From Candidatus Aerophobota bacterium (GTDB taxonomy: Bacteria; Aerophobota; Aerophobia; Aerophobales; B3-G15): DNA of 16,882 bases. The notes beneath the pieces are model-generated. The model was given only the letters and a program-made list of their open reading frames with translations, was not told the origin of the DNA and did not search any database. The position numbers were made by a program, and so were the translations under genes. Location: positions 1 through 16,882 of the forward strand of contig JAGGZA010000018.1 of the NCBI GenBank assembly GCA_021162265.1, written 5' to 3'. Of this stretch, positions 8,143-14,808 are shown one piece after another. The stretch's first letter is position 1. Each line of letters starts with the position of its first letter.

Positions 8143-9327
8143 TTAAGCTTTCACACCAGAAAAGTAACGGAGCTTTGCTAAAATAATTGCTATTGCACCG
8201 CTGAAAACAGGTATTATAAGCACACCACCAGAAACACCTATTTTTTGAGAAATTTGACCAACGAGCCAGGGCAAAAACATAGAACCAAAACTCCCGCTTG
8301 CGGTAATAACACCTGTCAAAAAGCCAATATGCTTTGAGAAAATATTACCACCCAGTGCTCGTAATCCGGGAGAAACAAAAGAAAAAAATAATCCTGAAAA
8401 AATAAGAAATAGCACAGTTAAAATCATCCTGTCACTTATAAAACTGAGAACAAAAAATAAAGCTGCACCTCCCGTTCCAAGAATTAGAGAATGGTACAGA
8501 TCACTCTTATGAAAAAAACGAGCAAACAAAGCTCTCCCACCAATAATGCTGAGCCAGAAAACAGATACACTGTAACTTGCTACAGCAGGAGATAGGCTCC
8601 GTTCCTTTGCAAGAAAAAAGGGCATCCATGAATAAAAAGCCACCTGCACTCCAATAGCAAGAAAATTAGCAAGAATAATAACCCAGAAAAGAAAAGAAGT
8701 AACTGGTTTTTCTCTCAGACAATTACTATCTTTCTTCATCACATAAGATTTAATATTCCTGTATAACTTCCTCCTTCCGAAAAACAAAGGTAAGGGAAAG
8801 GTAATAATCCCGAAGAAAAGATAAACTAAATACCAGCGTACAGTATAGGTAAGAACAATACCTACCAGCAATGGACCAACAACAGCCCCTAAGCCAAAAA
8901 ACATAAGCAAAATACTAAGGTACCTTGCTCTGCTATTTACAAAAACCTCAGAAAACAGGGAATTTGTACTGCCATGTAATACTCCCCCACTTAACCCTAT
9001 AAAAAAAAGCAAGGGTAAAATAACTTCCATACTATTATGCAAAAACACCATACTCAATAGAGAAAATAAAAAAAATAAGGAGAAAAATGTAAGTAAAAAA
9101 CGAGCTCTATAAACACGCCATACAAAAGAAATAAAGATCCCTGCTGAAAAGAATCCCATAGAGTTAAGCACTACAGGATATCCAACCTCGGCTATTCTTA
9201 GTTTAAAAGAATCAGCAATGGGGACCAGAAGCGGACCTATGGAACCATTAGCCATACCAAAAACCAGCATAACAAGATAGGAAGCAGCCCTTATCTTTTT
9301 ATCAATTAAATCAGATTCTCTTAACAT
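8143..9327 (-). CDS. Major facilitator superfamily transporter, substrate unknown
   Basis: A 394-residue inner-membrane protein with about twelve hydrophobic helices in two halves, separated by a basic cytoplasmic loop near residues 185-208 (GRRKLYRN...MKKDSNCLREKP). This layout and length are typical of MFS secondary transporters. Features consistent with the family include FGMANGSIGPLLVPIADSF early in helix 1, GGRALFARFFHKSD after the central loop and GFLTGVITASGSFGSMFLPW in a late helix. No motif points to a substrate. The start ATG has no strong ribosome binding site. It is separated from the peptidase gene upstream by 134 bases and from larB downstream by 84 bases. A nickel or cofactor-related role next to larBC is possible but is not supported by sequence. 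Confidence 0.85.
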   Translation of the reverse strand: MLRESDLIDKKIRAASYLVMLVFGMANGSIGPLLVPIADSFKLRIAEVGYPVVLNSMGFFSAGIFISFVWRVYRARFLLTFFSLFFLFSLLSMVFLHNSMEVILPLLFFIGLSGGVLHGSTNSLFSEVFVNSRARYLSILLMFFGLGAVVGPLLVGIVLTYTVRWYLVYLFFGIITFPLPLFFGRRKLYRNIKSYVMKKDSNCLREKPVTSFLFWVIILANFLAIGVQVAFYSWMPFFLAKERSLSPAVASYSVSVFWLSIIGGRALFARFFHKSDLYHSLILGTGGAALFFVLSFISDRMILTVLFLIFSGLFFSFVSPGLRALGGNIFSKHIGFLTGVITASGSFGSMFLPWLVGQISQKIGVSGGVLIIPVFSGAIAIILAKLRYFSGVKA

Positions 9328-9353
9328 ATCTGGAAATCTTATTTTCTCTGATC

Positions 9354-9359
9354 ATTATA
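9354..9359 (-). promoter_or_regulatory. Possible -10 box for the MFS gene
   Basis: A perfect TATAAT lies on the minus strand 26 bases before the MFS start. The hexamer 17 bases upstream (CTCTAT) is a poor -35, so this is a weak promoter candidate. The remaining spacer 9360-9461 holds only a direct repeat of AGGAGAGAA (9423-9431 and 9453-9461, exactly 30 bases apart) and no convincing terminator for the peptidase gene. Confidence 0.3.
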
Positions 9360-9461
9360 ATAAACTACTGAAGAGAATAGAGAATAAATGACAAAATAAT
9401 AGCTAAAAACCGACAAAATGCAAGGAGAGAAATTCAGCTAAAATGAAGCTACAGGAGAGAA

Positions 9462-10940
9462 TTAAATTAATAACTGCTGCATGACAGGTGAAAGTTCAGG
9501 GAAATGAGTTGAAAGGAAGCTATCGGGATAAAGAGAAGAAACCATTTTTTTCTCCTCAAACGATTCCTCCAGAAAAACAAGAAAATTATTATCTGCCTTA
9601 CGTAAAACATCAAGATAGTAAACATAAACATTTTTAATTTTATTGAAATCATCAAGATAAGCCCTTTTCACAGGAGCTGCTCGAGGAAGTTTCATCTTTA
9701 AAAAGTTATAATATCTGCCATTCCTGGCTATCCTGAAGTCAAGATGAGGTCCGGTAGCAAGACCTGTAGCACCAACGTATCCTATAACCTGTCCCTGGAA
9801 TACCTTTTTACCTCTTCTTATACCCTTGGCTATTCGTGAGAGATGACCATAACTTGTGATATATCCATTGGGATGCCTGATTTTTACCTGTCTCCCAAAT
9901 CCTCCATTCCATCCAGCAAAGATAACAATTCCCTCACCTATGCTGGAAACTGGTGTTCCCGTGGGAGCAGCATAATCAATGCCCAGATGAGGACGATAAA
10001 TCTTAAGAATCGGGTGAAATCTCCTGTAAGAAAAATAAGAAGATATCCTTCTGTAAGAAAGAGGGGAACGCAAGAAACTCTTCTGCAAAGACTTTCCCTC
10101 TGGTGTAAAGTATCCTTTGTGTCCCTGAGGATCACGATAAAATATAGCAGTGTATTTTTTCCCCTGATTAACGTACTGTGCAGCAAGAATTTTACCTTCA
10201 GCCAGAATCTTTCCTTCGGTATCTACATATCTTTCCCATATTATCTGGAAAAAATCACCCTTTCGGGGGTCAGTAAGAAAATCTATTTCCCAGGAAAAAA
10301 TATCAGAAAATTTTAAAATAAGTTCATCGTTCACCCCCTCTTTCCTCATAGCATCATAAAGAGAAGATTTAATCTCTCCTCTGGCTCCCACTACAACCCT
10401 TTTCCTCAGTACCTCCTTTTTTCTTACTGTAAAAACCCCCGGTCTGATCTCTTCCACAATATAGTAATGAAAACCCTGGGGGAAATATCTAAGAACTATA
10501 AGTCCGTTTTCCTTTTTTTGAATTTCAACCTTATCACCCGGTCTGCAATCTCTGGGATTAAAAAAGGGCTTCAAGGACTTTGATATAAGATAAATTTTCT
10601 GAGGTGAAATTTGTCTTTTTTTTAAAAAATCATAGAGAGTATCATTGCGACGGATAGTACCTGAAAAAATAACTACTGGAGAAACTATCCTTTTCTTTAC
10701 AGAAGATTCAACAAAGGATTGAGAGGAACGGCTCTTGACAGAAAGATTTTCAACCTTTTTTTCTCTTCCCAATTTCTTCTTATCACCATTTTTCTCTAAC
10801 ACAGGCAGTCTGTAAGAAAGACCAGAAAAAAATGTGTTTAAAAGAGAAGGAAATCCTGGTAAGGTTGCAATTAATATGAAAAAAATTATCCCTCCTATTA
10901 CAAGATTAAATACCAGTTTTCCCCGCTTTATCCTTATCAT
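9462..10940 (-). CDS. M23-family (LytM/MepM-like) murein endopeptidase, membrane anchored
   Basis: A 492-residue envelope protein predicted to cleave peptidoglycan cross-bridges or to regulate such cleavage. It has a basic start, one membrane helix (about 11-27), and a Lys/Ser-rich stalk to about 85. An OapA/LysM-like domain follows (about 90-165: GTIRRNDTLYDFLKKR, PGDKVEI), then a mixed domain, and an M23 domain at about 296-415. Metal-site motifs are HLGID (His318, Asp322), YGHLS (His366) and GPHLDFRI (His399, Asp401). The last motif is HxD rather than the usual HxH, so the ligand normally supplied by the second His would be Asp. The domain order resembles MepM/YebA. AAAAGGA lies very close to the ATG. 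A strong promoter precedes the gene, which probably forms its own transcription unit. Confidence 0.92.
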   Translation of the reverse strand: MIRIKRGKLVFNLVIGGIIFFILIATLPGFPSLLNTFFSGLSYRLPVLEKNGDKKKLGREKKVENLSVKSRSSQSFVESSVKKRIVSPVVIFSGTIRRNDTLYDFLKKRQISPQKIYLISKSLKPFFNPRDCRPGDKVEIQKKENGLIVLRYFPQGFHYYIVEEIRPGVFTVRKKEVLRKRVVVGARGEIKSSLYDAMRKEGVNDELILKFSDIFSWEIDFLTDPRKGDFFQIIWERYVDTEGKILAEGKILAAQYVNQGKKYTAIFYRDPQGHKGYFTPEGKSLQKSFLRSPLSYRRISSYFSYRRFHPILKIYRPHLGIDYAAPTGTPVSSIGEGIVIFAGWNGGFGRQVKIRHPNGYITSYGHLSRIAKGIRRGKKVFQGQVIGYVGATGLATGPHLDFRIARNGRYYNFLKMKLPRAAPVKRAYLDDFNKIKNVYVYYLDVLRKADNNFLVFLEESFEEKKMVSSLYPDSFLSTHFPELSPVMQQLLI

Positions 10941-10987
10941 TTCCTTTTACCAATGTGCTCCATAGCTTCTTTATCTTTCAAGGATGT

Positions 10988-11016
10988 ATTATACCAGAGT
11001 ACAGGAAATCAAGCAA
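10988..11016 (-). promoter_or_regulatory. Strong extended -10 sigma-70 promoter for the M23 peptidase
   Basis: On the minus strand TTGCTT (11016-11011) is followed after exactly 17 bases by TATAAT (10993-10988). TGG immediately before the -10 gives the extended TGn element. Initiation near 10981 would leave a leader of about 40 bases. A 7-bp dyad (11021-11027 with 11038-11044) lies just upstream and could be an operator or a weak end signal for the TPR gene. The boxes are direct observation. Confidence 0.75.
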
Positions 11017-11020
11017 GTTA

Positions 11021-11044
11021 TTGAAGTTTTAACTATTACTTCAA
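11021..11044 (-). other. Small dyad between the TPR gene and the M23 promoter
   Basis: TTGAAGT and ACTTCAA form a perfect 7-bp inverted repeat with a 10-nt loop, 15 bases past the TPR stop and immediately upstream of the -35 box. No U-run follows on the minus strand, so it is not a canonical intrinsic terminator. Either a weak 3' hairpin of the TonB operon transcript or a regulator site is possible. Confidence 0.3.
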
Positions 11045-11058
11045 AAATATCTTTCCTG

Positions 11059-12282
11059 TTATTTCTTAATTGCCTGTGCTTTCTCATATTCTCTAATTGC
11101 CTTATCGTAAATATTTTTTTTCATATAAATATCACCAAGAAGAGAATGAGCTGAGGGATCATCCGGGGTAATTTTCAATAATTTTTTTAAAGTGAACTCT
11201 GCCTCATCTAACCTACCCTCTTGAAAGTAAACATTTGCAAGATTGAAAAGAGCATTGGTATTTTGAGGATTTACCTGAATCTCCTTAAGATAAAAGGAAA
11301 TAGCTTTCTCAAAATCTTTTTTCTCGTAATAGAGATTGCCAAGACAAAAATAAGTATCCTCAAATTCTTTTTTCTTGCTTAAAATAAAGCTATACTGAGC
11401 AATAGCATCATCAATTCTTCGTAGCTGAGTGTATGCATAACCAAGATAATAGTGCACAGATAAATCCTGTGGATTTATCTCAACAGCTTTCTCAAGATGA
11501 GAAATAGCAAGAGAGTAACTTTTGAGCTTAAGATATAAATAACCAGCTTCTGCCTGGCAATAAAAATTATGAGGGTCAATTTCTATTGCTCTGCAAATTA
11601 TTCTCTCTGCCTTATGATAATCTCCTTTCTTTTGATAAATTCTCTCAAGATAAATATAAGAGAATACATTTGACGGTTCTTTGTTAATAGCTTTTTTCAG
11701 ATATTGCAAAGCCTTCTCTATCTTTCCTTCCTTATAGCAAACCTCACCAAGCTCAAAGTATATCCGGGGAAAGCCGGAGTCAAGCTCTCTTACCTTCTCT
11801 AAAATCTTCTCTGCTTCACTTAATCTTCCCTGAATCCGAAGCACTCTGGAAAGATTGTAAAGCGAAGGAATATGAGAAGGGTTATTATCAATTTCCCTTT
11901 TGTATTCATCCACTGCTCTTGAATAAAGCTTCTGATAAAAATAAATATTTCCCAGTTGAAAATGAAGTTCCGGATAGTCAGGATTTAAATTTATACATTT
12001 CACAAGTTCTTCTTCTGCCAGAGAATACTTTTTCTGAACAGAAAAGACAAGAAAGAGATCATAATGAGCCTCAAAACTATTATTATTTAAAGTTATAGCT
12101 TTTTTAAATTCTTCTTCTGCCTTTTTGTACATCTCCTGTTGATAATAAGCTACTCCTAAATTAAGGTGAACAACAAAATCATCATAAGAAAACCCCGGGG
12201 ATGAAACAATGGAAAATAAAACCAGGATAACTCCTACATTCCTTATCAATCTGAAAAAATTACTGTTTTTCTTCGAGTTCAT
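11059..12282 (-). CDS. Exported tetratricopeptide-repeat protein of the TonB operon
   Basis: A 407-residue protein with a cleavable-looking signal peptide (basic n-region, hydrophobic 14-28, likely cut near SSPGFS at 27-32). From about residue 35 to the end it is eleven consecutive 34-residue TPR units, recognisable by motifs such as LGNIYFYQKLYSRAVDEY, ALQYLKKAINKEPSN and AISHLEKAVEINPQ. It is therefore almost entirely a TPR superhelix, expected to be a periplasmic protein-protein interaction scaffold. GGAGG six bases before the ATG fixes the start, which overlaps the 3' end of tonB by 23 bases. TPR proteins next to tonB/exbBD occur in other bacteria, for example the TonB2 clusters of vibrios, where they assist TonB function. 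A similar helper role is inferred here. No catalytic domain is seen. Confidence 0.88.
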   Translation of the reverse strand: MNSKKNSNFFRLIRNVGVILVLFSIVSSPGFSYDDFVVHLNLGVAYYQQEMYKKAEEEFKKAITLNNNSFEAHYDLFLVFSVQKKYSLAEEELVKCINLNPDYPELHFQLGNIYFYQKLYSRAVDEYKREIDNNPSHIPSLYNLSRVLRIQGRLSEAEKILEKVRELDSGFPRIYFELGEVCYKEGKIEKALQYLKKAINKEPSNVFSYIYLERIYQKKGDYHKAERIICRAIEIDPHNFYCQAEAGYLYLKLKSYSLAISHLEKAVEINPQDLSVHYYLGYAYTQLRRIDDAIAQYSFILSKKKEFEDTYFCLGNLYYEKKDFEKAISFYLKEIQVNPQNTNALFNLANVYFQEGRLDEAEFTLKKLLKITPDDPSAHSLLGDIYMKKNIYDKAIREYEKAQAIKK

Positions 12283-13723
12283 AGATAACCTCCATTTTTA
12301 ATGTTATAGTGTTCTCATCCATACCCGCAGGAAAGGGAGGGAAGGGAGAAAGTCCAGAAATTAACTTTTCAGCAGCTTTATTTAATTCAGAATACCTGCT
12401 GGGTGATACTACTTTGACATCCATCACCTTCCCATCATGAGAGAGAGTGAAAATTATCCCTATCCTCCCCTTTTCACCCTTTTCCCTTGCCAGAGAAGGG
12501 TATTTTTTATTTCTCTGGATAATGTTGATTATTTCCCTTAAATACTCAGCAACTAAGATATGATGTTTTTTTAGAGGAAAAACTTTAACCCTGCTGATAG
12601 TACCCTCGGTATTGAATAAGGGTAAAGATGGAGAAAAGACAGAGGAAAAAGAAGGCTTAATCTCTGGAATAGAAAAAGATGCCCTGGGGTGGAGAAGAGG
12701 GGAGATAATTCTCTCCCCACCTTCTCCGGGAGGGAGCATTGGCGACTGTGAGGGAGGAAGGACAGTTTTTCTTAAATTACTGGGATACGATGAGACCTCA
12801 GGAAAAGAGAATTGATAACTCACTATCTCATCTGGTGACAAAAAGGTTCCATGAAAGAGGGATAGTTTTTCAGAAAAATTAAGAGGGACCATTTCAGGAG
12901 GAGTTTTTATAGTGAAAACTCTTTCAGAAGGAATAAAAAAAGAATACAAATTATCCTCTTGTGGCAGAGAGGTAGCAGGAAGGGAAAAACTTTTTTTAAG
13001 AATAAAACCTTTGTTAAGATAAAGAGGTTTTTCAGAACAAGAAAAGGCACGAGGAGAACTGCCAGGTAAGGAAAATAAAAAAACACAGGAACGAGAATGA
13101 TTTATTGATAAATCAGTTAAATATAAAGGTTTACCCTTCGCGCAGATAGGTTCTAAATTAGAAGAAGATTTCAGAGGCATTAAGGAGTAACTCCTCAGAG
13201 TATTTAATTTTTTTCGGGTTGATAAAAGAGAACCTGTACAAACAGGACTTACCTTTTTTGAAATAACTTCTTTACCATAATTTCGTAAGAAAAGCGAAGA
13301 AGAAAGAGACCCGGAGAAGAAGGTGGATGGAATATCCGGTATCTTTAGAGAATAAAAGGTATTTTTGGTCTGGGGTGATTTGCAAAAAGCATAAATTGAT
13401 GAGGAAGAAAAAAACAAAGGAGATTCATCGCTTAAAAATACTCCATTACCTGGCATCTTCTTGATTGAAACAGACGCACCACTATTAAGAGGAGAAAGAT
13501 TTTCCTTAAATGTACTCTGTTTTTCCATATTATTGTCCATAAAGAAATGAGAGAAAACTTTTTTCTTTCTCCTCATACTTAACCTGTTCCCGATAGATAT
13601 CTCTTTGAACCCATAAGTAAGCACTACATCTGAAGAGGAAGGCTTTTCCTGATAAAAAAAGGATAAAGGAATAAAAAGTAAAACAACAAGATGAAGTAAA
13701 ATTGAAATAATTATCCAGTACAA
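12260..13723 (-). CDS. tonB: TonB-like energy transducer with long Ser/Phe-rich linker
   Basis: The protein couples the ExbB/ExbD motor to outer-membrane receptors. It has an N-terminal membrane anchor (about 2-23, WIIISILLHLVVLLFIPLSF) and a C-terminal TonB domain (about 390-485). That domain shows the hallmark YP (408-409), GRIGIIFTLSHDGKVMDVKV and SGLSPFPPFP. At 487 residues it is about twice the length of E. coli TonB (239). The linker, about 50-380, is rich in Ser, Phe, Leu and Pro rather than the usual Pro-Glu-Lys. It holds cysteines at 114, 162, 194, 213 and 229 and a repeated KPLYL (199 and 232). TTG at 13723 is used as start: it follows the exbD stop directly, GGAGG lies upstream, and the anchor begins there. 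Confidence 0.88.
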   Translation of the reverse strand: MYWIIISILLHLVVLLFIPLSFFYQEKPSSSDVVLTYGFKEISIGNRLSMRRKKKVFSHFFMDNNMEKQSTFKENLSPLNSGASVSIKKMPGNGVFLSDESPLFFSSSSIYAFCKSPQTKNTFYSLKIPDIPSTFFSGSLSSSLFLRNYGKEVISKKVSPVCTGSLLSTRKKLNTLRSYSLMPLKSSSNLEPICAKGKPLYLTDLSINHSRSCVFLFSLPGSSPRAFSCSEKPLYLNKGFILKKSFSLPATSLPQEDNLYSFFIPSERVFTIKTPPEMVPLNFSEKLSLFHGTFLSPDEIVSYQFSFPEVSSYPSNLRKTVLPPSQSPMLPPGEGGERIISPLLHPRASFSIPEIKPSFSSVFSPSLPLFNTEGTISRVKVFPLKKHHILVAEYLREIINIIQRNKKYPSLAREKGEKGRIGIIFTLSHDGKVMDVKVVSPSRYSELNKAAEKLISGLSPFPPFPAGMDENTITLKMEVIYELEEKQ

Positions 13724-14128
13724 TTAATCCCCTCCAATTTTTCTTGCAAGAATACTTACCTTCTTTACCCCTTCTCTTCTGCAAACATCCATTACCCTTA
13801 CTGGAACCTTAAAGGGAACATCAGCATCAGCCTCAATACTTACAGTTTTAATTCTTTCTTTTTCCCTTTTTAATCTTAGGAAAGAGGAAAGAGCTTCCAA
13901 GCCGATTTCCTTTCCTTCCACAAAAATTGCCCCCTTTTTATCAATCACTATAACCAAATTTCTTTCTGCCTTTTTCGCAGAAGATGTTTCAGGAAGATCA
14001 AGCTGTGCCAGCTTTTGCGAACCAAGAGATGCTGTAAGAAGAAAAAAGATAAGAAGCAAAAGAACAATATCGACAAGAGGAGCTACCTCCAGGGAAAGGG
14101 GAATTTTTCCCCGTAAAATTTTCCTCAT
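13724..14128 (-). CDS. exbD: ExbD/TolR-family biopolymer transport protein
   Basis: This is the single-helix partner of ExbB in the proton-driven motor that energises TonB. The 134 residues begin with a short basic cytoplasmic segment. The membrane helix VAPLVDIVLLLLIFFLLT (about 15-32) contains Asp20, equivalent to the essential proton-carrying Asp25 of E. coli ExbD. A periplasmic domain of about 95 residues follows, with IVIDKKGAIFVEGKEI and VSIEADADVPFKVPVRVMD, typical of the family. Its ATG overlaps the exbB stop as ATGA, indicating translational coupling, and its TAA is directly followed by the tonB start. Gene order next to exbB and tonB favours ExbD over TolR. Confidence 0.95.
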   Translation of the reverse strand: MRKILRGKIPLSLEVAPLVDIVLLLLIFFLLTASLGSQKLAQLDLPETSSAKKAERNLVIVIDKKGAIFVEGKEIGLEALSSFLRLKREKERIKTVSIEADADVPFKVPVRVMDVCRREGVKKVSILARKIGGD

Positions 14129-14739
14129 TTTCTCACCTCTCTCAAAAAACCTTCTACCTGAAAAACCACATCATTCATCTGTAAAGAAATATCCTCTAAT
14201 TTTCCCTCCAGGTAATGGTAGATTATTAAAGTGGGAATGGCCACTGCAAGTCCTGCTGCTGTGGTTAAAAGAGCTTCCCAGATCCCCCCGGCTAAAGCTC
14301 CCGGGTTTACCACAGCTCCTTTTGCATTTTCTACTGCCATAAAAGCTTTTATCATCCCTACAACTGTCCCGAATAACCCTAAGAGAGGTAATACATGTCC
14401 AATTATCCCCAAAAATCTTACATTTTTACCTAACTTCCTGATCTCCGCTGAAATATACTGAGAAAAAATCTCTTCTCTTACTCTGTATGGAAGCTCAAAA
14501 TTATCAATAACAACAGCACAAATTCTTGCTACAGGGCTTTTACTTTTCTCACACATATAAAGAGCCTCGTCTTTTTTCCCTCCTCTAAGAAAATTCTCAA
14601 TTTTAAACAAAAACCTGGATACATCTAATCTCGCCTTAAAAAAACTGTAAAACCTATCCATAATTATACTTAAAGAAACAATTGAAAGAGCTAAAATCGG
14701 CCACATTATAATTCCGCCTTTTAAAAAGAGTCCAAGCAA
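14125..14739 (-). CDS. exbB: ExbB/TolQ/MotA-family proton channel protein
   Basis: This is the multi-helix stator that, with ExbD, converts proton flow into TonB movement. The start is placed at TTG 14739, because AAAGGAGG lies six bases upstream and the product then begins LGLFLKGGIIMWPILALS, the usual ExbB N-terminus. The length is 204 residues. An earlier in-frame TTG at 14766 lies inside a strong hairpin, has no Shine-Dalgarno and would add nine residues. The hallmark helices are present in the C-terminal half: LPLLGLFGTVVGMIKAF and GGIWEALLTTAAGLAVAIP, followed by IIYHYLEGKLE. The first helix contains the typical MWPIL motif. It lies second in the receptor-exbB-exbD-tonB-TPR operon and overlaps exbD by four bases. 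Confidence 0.94.
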   Translation of the reverse strand: MLGLFLKGGIIMWPILALSIVSLSIIMDRFYSFFKARLDVSRFLFKIENFLRGGKKDEALYMCEKSKSPVARICAVVIDNFELPYRVREEIFSQYISAEIRKLGKNVRFLGIIGHVLPLLGLFGTVVGMIKAFMAVENAKGAVVNPGALAGGIWEALLTTAAGLAVAIPTLIIYHYLEGKLEDISLQMNDVVFQVEGFLREVRK

Positions 14740-14745
14740 AATAAG

Positions 14746-14754
14746 CCTCCTTTC
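14746..14754 (-). promoter_or_regulatory. Ribosome binding site that decides the exbB start
   Basis: GAAAGGAGG on the minus strand is a near-perfect anti-16S match. It lies six bases before TTG 14739 and inside the longer open frame that begins at TTG 14766. It therefore argues for the shorter ExbB. The site begins two bases past the foot of the 20-bp hairpin at 14756-14802. Confidence 0.75.
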
Positions 14755-14755
14755 A

Positions 14756-14802
14756 AAGAGGGGCAAAATCTTAAAATATTAATTTAAGATTTTACCCCTC
14801 TT
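14756..14802 (-). repeat. 20-bp hairpin between the receptor gene and exbB
   Basis: Bases 14756-14775 pair with 14783-14802 around a 7-nt AT-rich loop. In minus-strand RNA all 20 positions pair, with one U-G wobble (14794 with 14764). In plus-strand RNA the same position is an A-C mismatch, so the structure favours the operon's own transcript. It starts seven bases after the receptor stop and ends just before the exbB Shine-Dalgarno. Only three U residues follow the stem, so it is not a canonical terminator. An attenuator, RNase-processing site or 3' stability element is more likely. Confidence 0.8.
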
Positions 14803-14808
14803 ATTTTT

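Noticed and set aside
9423..9461. Direct repeat of AGGAGAGAA 30 bases apart, considered as an operator pair
   Set aside because: The repeat is short and purine-rich, similar to many purine runs in this AT-rich sequence, and one copy abuts the peptidase stop. The evidence is too thin for a regulator site.
12612..12815. Plus-strand open frame opposite the tonB linker
   Set aside because: Its composition is the mirror of Ser/Pro codons. The minus-strand frame runs unbroken from a membrane anchor to a clear TonB domain, so that strand is the coding one.
13098..13115. 7-bp inverted repeat inside tonB
   Set aside because: It is short and AT-rich, and its length is within what chance gives in 17 kb.
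14740..14766. Longer ExbB starting at TTG 14766
   Set aside because: That codon is buried in the 20-bp hairpin and lacks a ribosome binding site. The real Shine-Dalgarno lies downstream of it and serves TTG 14739.
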